A stretch of DNA of 64,000 nucleotides from Apoda limacodes. Taxonomy: Eukaryota > Arthropoda > Insecta > Lepidoptera > Limacodidae. The DNA is taken from contig OX291540.1 in the NCBI GenBank assembly GCA_946406115.1, forward strand, positions 6,010,563 through 6,074,562, in the 5' to 3' direction. Shown piece by piece: positions 12,301 to 19,289 of the stretch (its first letter is position 1; each line of letters begins with the position of its first letter). The translations under genes and the position numbers were made by a program. Under the pieces are notes generated by a model. The model ran no database searches and was not told where the DNA came from. It saw only the letters and a program-made list of their open reading frames with translations.

Positions 12301-15300
12301 GTGCCAAACGACGAGGGCGGCATGACACAGGTGGGCCATCAGTGGTTTTAATGATATCACATCAGTACCCATGGTACGCGCCCACCTCAGGACCGCATAC
12401 AAGCACCAATAGACTATCCACCCCTGAAACAGTACATGGAATGCGCCGATTTCTCGGCATGCTTAATTACTATCGGCGATTTGTACCACAAGCTGCACAG
12501 TTTCAGGCGCCGCTAATTGACGCTTTGGTGTCAACCAACAGTAAGGGTAATAAGCCATTTCCATGGACGTCAGAGCTGATGTCACAATTTAAGACTTGCA
12601 AGAAGAGCTCTCTGATGCCACCTTGCTGCGACATCCTGTGAGTAATTCACCTTTAGGCCTTTTCACAGATTCCTCTAGTATTCACATTGGCTCTTGCTTA
12701 CAGCAGCAGATAAATGACGAGTGGTTTTCTTTTGCATTTTATAGCAAGAATTTGACTCCCCAGCAGTCTCAATGGCCGTCCTATCATCGAGAACTCCTTG
12801 CGGTGTACGAAAGCTTGCAACACTTCCGCCACATTCTCGAGGCCCAACACGTAACTATCTTTACAGACCATAAACCATTGCTGTATGCTTTCGTACAGCG
12901 CAGAGAAAAACTCGCACCTGCCCAACTAAATCAACTTTCTTTCATAACCGACATTCGGCATATTAAAGGAGAAGACAACGTCGTTGCTGACGCTTTCTCG
13001 CGTGTTGACGCAATCACCCTTGAACAAGAGTATGAGGCCCTTGCAAGGTCACAATAGTCAGACAAGGAGTTAGCTGAAATGTTGCGAGATGGTTCCAGTT
13101 TGAAGTTGACTAAGGTCAGCATCCCCGGTACCGACATCTCCTTATTTTGTGACACTTCGACCAACAAGCCTCGCCCTTACGTCACCCCAGATATTCGCCG
13201 CGTTACTGAGAGTTATGTTTGGTTCTCCATTAAAAAGGACTGTCGGGAGTGGGAACGCACTTGCTATGCTTGCCAGCGAAGCAAAATAACGCGGCACAAT
13301 TCCACCACACTTGGTTCCTTTGATGCGCCTTCTGGTCGTTTTATGCATGTCCATATTGACATAATTGGACCTCTCCCTATCTGCAACGAGTTTCGTTATT
13401 GCTTGACAGCAATAGCCAGAGTGACTAGGTGGCCAGAAGTGTGGCCTATACGCACTATCACATCTGAAGAGGCAGCCGAAACCTTCACGAAAGAATGGAT
13501 ACCTCGTTTTGGCGTACCGTCAAATATTACAACGGATCAAGGCGCCCAATTTGAGTCGAATTTATTTCGGCGTTTAATGCTCAGTTTTGCCACTAGGCGA
13601 ATTCGGACTACTGAGTACCATCCCTAAGCCAACGGCATGATTGAACGCGTCCATCGCCAGCTGAAAACCGCGCTAATTCGTAATTCGTACTTCTTGGTAT
13701 GCGATCAGCTTTTAAAGAGAATCTGAAAGCCACAGCCGCTGAAATGCTTAACCGCGAAACCCTACGGCTTCAGGAATATTATTTCCCGTTCCGAATCCAA
13801 AAAAGGTTGAAGACTCCGCCGATATAGTGGTGAGACTACGCCGGCATATGTCTAACATAAGACCTGTTCCATCATCGCGACACTCAGATAAATCTTGTTT
13901 CGCCTTCAAAGATCTGGCAACAGCATCTCACGTCTTCCTTCGAGAGGACGCAGTTAGGCGTTCACTTCAACCACCTTATTCAGGTCCGTACGAAATTAAT
14001 GAACAGGCCAAGGATGCTAAAACTCTTACTCCTAGCGTAAAGGGTAGAAAACTGACAGTGAGCGCAGACCGAGTGAAACCTGCTTTTATCGAGCAAGAAT
14101 GTTTTACGAATCCACGTTCAACCAACCCTGAACAATCAGATTTGGTAGACTTTGCAATAAAACCGCCCGCTCATTTACCTACCGTGATGCCGTCAGCCCC
14201 TCCTGACGTATCTCAACCGACCCATATCAAACCCAACAATTCATCATCTTCACCACCGAGTACAACAGCTAAGCAGCCATATACTACTAGGTCTGGCAGG
14301 CGTGTTAGATTTAAAACTTTTGATTAGCCAACCTTTCTCCGTGGGGGGGGGGGGTGTGACGTTTCTGAACGCACCTCCAGATAATTTCTGAACGCAACCT
14401 TTTTATGTACATGTAAAAATAAAAAAAATACTTGACTTGTAACCTATGATTACGATCTGTATTTTCCACTTTGTATTTTAAGTTGCTTAATAAATTATTA
14501 TATTTACGTGACATGCTTTTTCATTGACGTCAACCCTAAATACTGCGAGACGGGCGCCGTTCTACAGTACAAACAAAACTACAAGTCCCGTCAACGTTAC
14601 TAACAAAATTTTTGGTTACAAAACTTGCAAAACGAACGTTTGATGTACACACGCTACGATAATAGGCAGTATGACAGATTAACACAAAAAACCCACCTCC
14701 AGACATGGGTCTAAAGTTTCATTTTTCGGTGGCAAAAGTGACATAAATAACAAAAAAATCGTAAACGAACGCAAGGCAGTTTTTCACAGATGCTATTAAA
14801 ATTTTGATATTTATGATACCAATGCTAAACGAACGGATGACTAGTGACAAAAGTAATGAAAATAATGATTCTGCATCCCAAAACGAACGCGCCCTCAATG
14901 TTCGCATGTCATACCTAAATAATGTTCGTTTGTATTATGCCGTCAGAACCTGTAGAGTAGAACCATAACAAAAACAGCGACGTTATTCATCAAACCTGTC
15001 TATTATTTTTTCATATTAGGTCATAATTAATTACTTGAATTTAAATTATTTCCATTAAATTACTGAAAATAGAAGCGCACTTACATTACACGGTCTCATG
15101 TTAACACCAATGATTTCAAAAGAAAGGATACGCCCGTCTAAATATTTTACACCCATCTTCCTCATACAATCAAAACGTAGCGCCATCTATCATAACTCTT
15201 ACGAACTTTTACGAAAAATTATGTTGGTTTAGTACAGTCGAAAATAAAGAATTAAAAAGTATTCAAATAAAATACGAGAAAACGTAAGTCTAACATGTGT

Positions 15301-18300
15301 ATCAAGATTTTAATATCAGAACAACCACAGAATCATAAAATATACAACATACCTAATCATTTAAAACAATCTTATAGCTAAACATAATTAATATTTGTGG
15401 TTTTACCCGATTGCCAAATGTTTTACGAGCATATGTATGTTACATACATACAGTATGTATGTCTAATTATTTAAAACGTTCTGCAGCCTAAACCTTTTGA
15501 CGGAATTGAACTTATGAGGTGTCCTTAGATTTGTCTCTATTGTGCCATACGCTATATTATTTTAATATGGTAAAAAAATAGTTCGAAAATGTATTGCAGG
15601 CGGGGACAGTGTTTTCATTACAAATAAACAGTTTGTTTCCATGCTTGTAAAATAACAATTCAGCTAGTTCGTCCCTGCTTGCAATACATTTTCCAATATT
15701 AGAGCTTGTTTTTCGCTTCTTAACCGACTTCAAAAAAAGGAGGTGGTTCTCATTCTTCGGGTTTTTTTTTTGTGTATGTTTCTCGATTACTCGAAAAAAC
15801 ATTTTAGAAACAGAACGCTAGTCTACACTAAAGGAAAAAAACAAATCTCTGCTAGATATTATCACAGATTTAAAACAAAAGAAATACATACCTGAGCAAA
15901 TCGAGTCTGTTCTTTAAAAGCAGAGCAGATCTCGAAATCGGTCCAGCCGTCATCGAGTAATCGGAAAACATACACAAAAAAAAAACCCGAAGAATGAGAA
16001 CCACCTCCTTTTTTTGAAGTCGGTTAAGAAGCGAAAAACAAGCTCTAATATTGGAAAATGTATTGCAAGCAGGGACGAACTAGCTGAATTGTTATATTAC
16101 AAGCATGGAAACAAACTTGTATACTACTTGTATTGTAATTTTTGCAGCCTTTCACAACGCATCTACTAGGCATTTTTGTAAAAAACAATATACAACAACA
16201 CACTACACTGACCGAGCTCCGCCGACGACAGAACCCGCGCCGGCATCAAACTGATATTTTGGGGCCAGTGCGCTAGTGCCACTAGTCGCGCGCGTTGGCC
16301 GGGTCCTTACTTACGCTAGTAATATATAAGTCAATGTTTAACACAGACATTTCGTTCGTAAAAGGTGTTTTGATCTTGATCTTTGCATTTTTAATTTCTT
16401 TTCTTTATATAACCAAACTACAAATTTTATTTACGTGTGTTTTACAAGATTGATTGAGTATCGACGCAAATTAAAACAAGACGATATAGTACCTACTTAC
16501 CTCACCTCCTTTTTAATTGTTTGTCATTTGTTCGGATATTATTAACCTTATTTTAAATTAAGTATTGCGCTGTCTATTGGTAAGTAGCTAAACTAGTATT
16601 TTCTAAGTCGTCTAGTGTTGTAAGTATCGGTGTTTTCGTTTATTGTAAACGGAATAAAATTTTCACAGAATATGTGTTATTATGGGAGTATTCATTATCT
16701 AAAAATTATTAAAAAGTTAGAAAAGTAATGAGTTAAGGGGTTCCCTAAATAAGAAACACATTTTTGGTTGATTTTGTCCATCATAAAAACAATAATACAT
16801 ACAAACTTCAAACTTGCAGTGAAAAATAGTGTGAACTCTAAAGTATATAACAACAAATAATAAAAACAGGCCAAGTGTGAGACGGACCCGAGCCATTACC
16901 ATCTAAAATTACTGTTGCAGAGCCATCTAGCTATTATTAAGAGAAACAATAGGTACATTTGTTTATTCAAAACGATATTTAAAGTCAGTAATTGGATGGG
17001 CGACCGCTTAGGGGCACACGGAGTCCGACTCGCACTTGGTCGGTTTTTATTTAATTTTTATCAAAACATGACATCAGCGACTTAAAACTAACGTTTTGAA
17101 CTTTTATTTACCGCCATTTTTCAAGCCATTTTAAACTCTTACTGTGATTTGAACTGGAACCTACGTCAATTAGAAGCGAAAAGTAGGTAAATTCTATTAA
17201 ATAAGTAAATAACATCTTTCAAGTAGTCTCAAGTGCTAATGTTACGCATGACACCAACATCAAACTGTAATTTAGATAATTTCATCATAATATTTAATTA
17301 ACTTAATATTTTTTTCAATATTATTACACAATTATATAAAATATGTATTTAATCCCCCACTGTAGCAATAAATTGTTGGGTTAGTCGTCTATTCAAAACA
17401 CGTATATTTTACACAGAAATATACTTTTAGTAACATTTCATTGTGGCGCCTGGCCTAATTAATTACATTCGAAGATAGAATAATTATTTGAGTTGCATCT
17501 TAAGAGTAAAAAAATGACTGTTTTTAAGGAGGAGGTTCTCAATTCGTCGGAATCTTTTTTTTATGTAGGTATGTTACCTGATTACTCGAAGACGCCTGGA
17601 CCGAAACGAAAAATTATTTAAAAGGGTACCTATACTTCCCAGGCGGTCCTATATTAGTGTAGTGATTCTAAAACTTTTGGAAAAAATAAATAATTGATGT
17701 TAATTTGGAACTGGAAAAACGACATTTATGTCAATAATTGTATAAAATTTTGTAACGAGTAGATATGGATGTTTTTGACGTACGAGAAAAATTGCAATTC
17801 GGCACTCAAGGTAAAAAATATAAACTTTTTAACAAAAAAAAACCACCGGTTTCATAATTATGCACTTAAGAGGAAAAAAAATCTGATCTGCATTACAGTT
17901 TGAAGTTGGCGTTTATGTTCTTTCCGTAATAAGTATTTCTATGTATTTTCGGAAATAAATAGCTTTTGAGTGCATATTTTTGAAGCCGGTTGTTTTTTTA
18001 TGTTCAAAGGTTTTTATAATGTTATTGCAATACCGGTTTCCGAACTACATGCAGTGTCATGTTATCTTCGTATCTATTGTTTTTTCATATCGATGATCAA
18101 AATTCAAAGGTCCGACTTTGTGGCATTTACAAAAAATATTATTACATACAATCAGCCAAGTGCGAGTCGGACTACCACCACAATAAATGATCACAAACTA
18201 TTGCTAGACAGAAACATTTCTACTAGCGCCAACTAGTTCTAACTGAAAACTAAAAATTGTGTTTGCTTGTAGCATAAGATTTATTGTAACTCTAACAATA

Positions 18301-18383
18301 GTATTATTTTGTCATTTTACAGAATTCGAAGAGGATTCAATCGGTGCGGCGTGGCAAATATGGCAACATATGTTGAATTGTAA
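2959..18383 (+). CDS. Papain-family (C1A) cysteine protease, cathepsin-L/F-like, eight coding exons
   Basis: Joined coding exons 2959-3309, 5667-5819, 6759-6881, 7192-7325, 9298-9430, 10374-10534, 11514-11648 and 18323-18383 give 1251 nt (416 residues plus stop) with consistent phases and GT/AG borders throughout. Domains in order: hydrophobic signal peptide (about 1-20); an N-terminal extension of unknown role (about 21-113); an I29 inhibitory propeptide around the exon 1/2 junction (HWHEYK, then Y-x-K-x-Y and an ERFNIN-like helix); mature C1A domain from VDWRS in exon 4. The oxyanion Gln (EQLHC), catalytic Cys (GACYAF), His (LNHAML) and Asn (LLNWWGKNW) are all present, so an active, secreted or lysosomal endopeptidase made as a zymogen is expected. 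Oddities are Tyr for the usual Trp after the catalytic Cys and Trp for the usual Ser after the catalytic Asn. The extension means it is not a plain cathepsin L; a CG12163/cathepsin F-like relative is possible. Confidence 0.88.
3948..4000. repeat. Short element with GGGGGCAT / ATGCCCCC ends
   Basis: The segment starts with five G then CAT and ends ATG then five C, giving 8-bp perfect terminal inverted repeats around 37 bp that include a 'gtcaattacgtga' core. This resembles remnants of a widespread insect repeat that begins with a G-run and a 'tcaattacgt' motif. No target duplication was identified. Confidence 0.4.
4187..4580. repeat. Cluster of three direct and one inverted repeat units
   Basis: A unit with the pattern 'cggcaaattctcagccacattgcaggt..' then a cagc-ttgcat block and 'gtcggct' occurs near 4257-4330, 4402-4475 and 4496-4565. 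The same core appears in reverse orientation at about 4190-4226 (ttgcaacgctgatatg, then cctgcaatgtgg). Spacing is roughly 95-145 bp with substantial divergence. The family is not identified. Confidence 0.6.
4968..5457 (+). mobile_element. Possible 3' end of a retroelement with A-rich tail
   Basis: An open stretch at about 4968-5102 reads RTYAGERAP...[11 protein letters not shown] and ends at a stop, which resembles the tail of a LINE ORF2 by style only. It is followed by about 330 bp of AT-rich sequence and a tail 'aataaagaaaataaaaaataaaataaaa' near 5430-5457. The A-rich end suggests a retroposed insertion; the family is unknown. Confidence 0.35.
5667..5819 (+). CDS. Protease exon 2: I29 propeptide core
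   Basis: Acceptor ttccag|GCA, donor CTA|gtatgt, 51 codons in phase 0. It encodes [14 protein letters not shown], then AFARWRNN and RHNRDY. This is the helix of the propeptide that occupies the active-site cleft in the zymogen (an ERFNIN-like pattern with R/W/N spacing). It ends HLNHLGDL, matching the usual NxFxD-like segment of these propeptides. Confidence 0.9.
5820..6758 (+). other. Protease intron 2
   Basis: 939 bp, gtatgt to ttttacag. AT-rich; no gene or clear mobile element seen. Confidence 0.6.
6759..6881 (+). CDS. Protease exon 3: propeptide to mature junction
   Basis: Acceptor ttttacag|GAC, donor AAG|gtactt, 41 codons in phase 0. It encodes the end of the propeptide and a very basic linker ([14 protein letters not shown]) just before the mature domain. 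The Lys/Arg-rich linker is a plausible processing site for zymogen activation (inference). Confidence 0.88.
7192..7325 (+). CDS. Protease exon 4: start of mature domain with catalytic Cys
   Basis: Acceptor tttgtcag|GTG, donor AG|gtttat, 134 nt ending in phase 2. It begins VDWRSSG, the usual N-terminus of mature C1A enzymes, then [11 protein letters not shown] with the oxyanion-hole Gln and the nucleophile Cys at papain spacing. Tyr replaces the near-invariant Trp after the Cys, and Ala the Ser before it. Confidence 0.92.
7326..9297 (+). other. Protease intron 3
   Basis: 1972 bp. It contains a fragment (about 7395-7500) beginning 'gggccattcaagtattacgtaag', a motif I recall as repeated in insect genomes, with C-rich tracts. 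There is a 14-bp hairpin at 8368-8400. A patch at about 8470-8660 looks like retroelement debris but shows no diagnostic motif. No gene seen. Confidence 0.5.
8368..8400. repeat. Perfect 14-bp hairpin
   Basis: Arms cattgatataaaca / tgtttatatcaatg around a 5-nt T loop, inside protease intron 3. Confidence 0.7.
9298..9430 (+). CDS. Protease exon 5: SPQQIVDC and GCDGG region
   Basis: Acceptor ttgtgcag|TCC, phase 2 in; ends GGCAAG|gtaaca, phase 0 out. It encodes [18 protein letters not shown] and ETNYPYIGK, the conserved block after the active-site helix of C1A proteases (disulphide Cys and the GCxGG motif). The donor lies inside a 29-bp tandem repeat that repeats the exon end and the GT three more times downstream. 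Confidence 0.92.
9415..9524 (+). repeat. 29-bp tandem repeat multiplying a 5' splice site
   Basis: Three full copies (9415-9443, 9444-9472, 9473-9501) and one partial copy (9502-9524) of a 29-bp unit that includes cggcaag|gtaacaa. Copy 1 holds the last 16 nt of exon 5 and the native donor; copies 2-4 repeat that exon end and donor. Copies 2 and 3 are identical; copy 1 differs at one base (tatatcgg versus tatgtcgg), so the intronic copies probably expanded together. Confidence 0.95.
9525..10373 (+). other. Protease intron 4, remainder
   Basis: AT-rich intron ending ttcaaatacag. Nothing recognisable in it apart from the repeat at its 5' end. Confidence 0.55.
10374..10534 (+). CDS. Protease exon 6
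   Basis: Acceptor aaatacag|AAA, donor TATAG|gtataa, 161 nt, phase 0 in and phase 2 out. It encodes [10 protein letters not shown], then [20 protein letters not shown], which matches the conserved 'AV..GP..VAI.A' strand of the papain right-hand domain. The exon is markedly GC-rich compared with the flanking introns. Confidence 0.9.
10535..11513 (+). other. Protease intron 5
   Basis: 979 bp, largely filled by a copy of a common lepidopteran interspersed repeat (10914-11382). Ends attgttaag|G. Confidence 0.6.
10914..11382 (+). repeat. Lepidopteran interspersed repeat, 'ccaagtgcgagtcggac' family, copy A
   Basis: Begins aatcggccaagtgcgagtcg, carries 'tgtatgggagccc' segments and 'agatacagcctggtgacaga', a run of gacggacggacag, and ends 'ggttccgctgattaccctttgggcacgtaaccct'-like sequence. 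This family is very common in moth and butterfly genomes; I recall the motif but not its formal name. Related copies lie at 44860-45285 (+) and 55170-55450 (-). Confidence 0.75.
11514..11648 (+). CDS. Protease exon 7: catalytic His and Asn
   Basis: Acceptor attgttaag|GAG, donor ATGAG|gtaagt, 135 nt, phase 2 in and phase 2 out. It encodes [19 protein letters not shown] with the catalytic His, and [16 protein letters not shown] with the catalytic Asn. Papain relatives normally have NSWG; here it is NWWG. The open phase at the end requires a further exon, found 6.7 kb downstream. Confidence 0.93.
11957..12186 (+). repeat. Left LTR of the gypsy element
   Basis: 230 bp, TGTGGCG...CCCGTCA, starting TG and ending CA. 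It lines up with the right LTR with scattered substitutions and small indels (for example, a 12-bp 'ccactttgtatt' segment is absent here). Confidence 0.85.
12190..12345 (-). pseudogene. Inverted fragment of gypsy reverse transcriptase N-terminus
   Basis: On the - strand this segment reads [18 protein letters not shown] and then [11 protein letters not shown], the classic start of a Ty3/gypsy reverse transcriptase domain. The rest of pol runs on the + strand, so this piece has been inverted within the element. Its joins to the left LTR side and to the + strand thumb region lie near 12190 and 12345-12400. Confidence 0.75.
12400..13057 (+). pseudogene. Gypsy pol remnant: RT thumb and RNase H
   Basis: The frame at 12400-12600 encodes [17 protein letters not shown], the RT thumb/connection motif. 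After a frame change near 12600 the sequence encodes [34 protein letters not shown] and [14 protein letters not shown], which are the RNase H catalytic blocks of Ty3/gypsy elements. It ends at a stop near 13055. The palm with the YxDD box is missing. Confidence 0.88.
13070..13690 (+). pseudogene. Gypsy integrase remnant
   Basis: It encodes a zinc-binding-like CYACQRSK followed by the DDE core (HIDIIGPLP with the first Asp, [10 protein letters not shown] with the second). The frame stops at 13625 just before [12 protein letters not shown], which carries the catalytic Glu, so the integrase is interrupted. Confidence 0.88.
13827..14327 (+). pseudogene. Gypsy integrase C-terminal tail
   Basis: Open frame of 166 codons with [20 protein letters not shown], a motif typical of the C-terminal region of insect Ty3/gypsy polyproteins, then a Pro/Ser-rich tail ending [13 protein letters not shown] just before the polypurine tract. 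It is out of frame with the integrase core. Confidence 0.8.
14355..14593 (+). repeat. Right LTR of the gypsy element
   Basis: 239 bp, TGTGACG...CCCGTCA, preceded by a run of twelve to thirteen G. It differs from the left LTR by substitutions and small indels, indicating an old insertion. Confidence 0.85.
15630..16117. repeat. 165-bp inverted repeat with 158-bp loop
   Basis: Arms 15630-15794 and 15953-16117 are reverse complements with only a few mismatches. The arms carry the 'aaccgacttcaaaaaaagga' motif of a common lepidopteran repeat. A transcript across it would fold into a long hairpin. Repeated in copy 2 at 19690-20177. Confidence 0.9.
16867..17047. repeat. Small element with inverted 'ccaagtg' ends
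   Basis: Left end ggccaagtgtgagacgg and right end ccgactcgcacttggtcgg are inverted relatives of the start of the 10914 repeat family, about 180 bp apart. Copy 2 is at 20927-21107. A further single fragment lies at 18152-18171. Confidence 0.6.
17518..17590 (+). repeat. Diverged fragment of the 'aaccgacttcaaaaaaagg' family
   Basis: aaggaggaggttctcaattcg followed by a T-run, tatgtaggtatgtta and gattactcgaag, a recognisable but diverged version of the repeat in the arms at 15630-16117. Copy 2 is at 21578-21650. Confidence 0.6.
18323..18383 (+). CDS. Protease exon 8 (terminal), copy 1
   Basis: Acceptor cattttacag|AATTCG, phase 2 in, 61 nt to TAA. It encodes [12 protein letters not shown], then ATYVEL and stop: the standard C-terminal strand of C1A proteases (RxxNxCGIA pattern with the last disulphide Cys). 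It completes the GYMR end of exon 7 exactly in phase. An AATAAA polyadenylation signal overlaps the stop region at 18382-18387. Confidence 0.92.
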
Positions 18384-19289
18384 TAAATATTAAATTCAAA
18401 TAACAAAAACAAATCCTTTCACTTACCTGCTAAGGAGTGTTTAAAGACGTCTTATAACGTTCATATAGTAGTTTTGAAATAGTAACAGTTTGTACGGTCG
18501 TATGATTATAAATGTGAATTAAGATACTATCATTTTTGGGTCGACTCGTTTCCTTATCGTATGAACTCTAAAAAACATACATTGCCTATAACTATTTGGA
18601 ATTATTATTAGATATTATTTCAAGTTCATAATTTTAAAATCTGTTTAGAAGATTAAAGTTTACAAATGCAATAAAGATAATAAACAAACTAACATTTTCT
18701 TTTTATAATAATAGTATAGGTAAGTTACACACCATAAGTGTTAAACAAGTAATTCAGGACTCCTAAATATTTAAGCAGGTCTCATGTCCTTTCCTTTCAA
18801 AAATTTAGTTTTTGTTGAAGTTTTTTTAAGGAATCAGCTGCAAAAATACAGAACTTTTTAAGAGCCGATGTCTGGATTTAAAATAATGTTATCACTTAAA
18901 TCTTTTAAATATTTACTAGATATAGAGACCTTTAATAGTTAAAGGTTATATGCTTGCATTCCCCCACTAAGCAAGCCAAACTTGCAATAACATTTCTGAA
19001 CAACACATTTAGGAGCTTGTAAGTTTCAAATGCAAGGTTTGCAACAATCCAATTTGCGAAACTTCCAGCCACCCCAAAACGAAGCCCCAACGGCCGTGCC
19101 AGAAGTATCTCCTGTAACTGGCACAGTCCTGATCACGGAAATTCATTATTTTAATTTATGTAATAAGCATGAATCTGATAATTGTAACGTTTGAGTAATA
19201 AACTAAGTAAAGTTTTAGTTAGTTTATATTAAAAATTGACACAACATTAAACATAAAGTTATGGTGCGAATGTTACGTAAAATGTTACG

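Larger units (their letters stand above)
11957..14593 (+). mobile_element. Degenerate Ty3/gypsy LTR retrotransposon
   Basis: Two related LTRs (11957-12186 and 14355-14593) flank a short internal region of about 2.2 kb that keeps only part of pol: the end of reverse transcriptase, RNase H and integrase. A 'tggtgacccc' primer-binding-type motif follows the left LTR and a G-run precedes the right LTR (polypurine tract). No gag, protease or env coding is visible. Stops and a frame change between RNase H, integrase and the tail, plus a reversed segment at 12190-12345, show that it is inactive. No matching target duplication was found. Confidence 0.9.
11850..14894. mobile_element. TIR (MITE-like) DNA element interrupted by a gypsy element
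   Basis: Ends are inverted copies of about 20 bp: gggcgcgttcgttctgggat at 11850-11869, and its complement with one mismatch at 14875-14894. The motif aaacgaacg recurs near the right end (about 14627, 14762, 14826, 14880), as subterminal repeats do in MITEs. Without the inserted gypsy sequence it would be about 408 bp and non-coding. Flanking TTA versus TCA may be a decayed 3-bp target duplication of the PIF/Harbinger type; this assignment is inference. Confidence 0.6.
11649..18322 (+). other. Protease terminal intron, expanded by nested insertions
   Basis: 6674 bp, by far the longest intron of the gene. It contains an inverted-repeat DNA element (11850-14894) with a Ty3/gypsy element inside (11957-14593), then the start of the 4-kb tandem duplication (from 15230). 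Ends cattttacag. Confidence 0.8.
15230..19281. repeat. Tandem duplication, copy 1 (4052 bp)
   Basis: Directly repeated at 19290-23341 with a constant offset of 4060 bp. Reading the two copies side by side I found no difference, and long open frames at 15557, 16717 and 17970 recur unchanged 4060 bp later. It carries intron sequence, a 165-bp inverted repeat, small repeats and the last coding exon of the protease. Confidence 0.97.

Noticed and set aside
11952..14598. Target-site duplication of the gypsy element (aactg / acgtt)
   Set aside because: Flanks do not match at 4, 5 or 6 bp for any reasonable choice of LTR end.
15557..15802. Open - strand frame of 81 codons, repeated at 19617
   Set aside because: Runs through the interspersed repeat arm and its A/T tracts; the recurrence comes from the tandem duplication, not from gene conservation.
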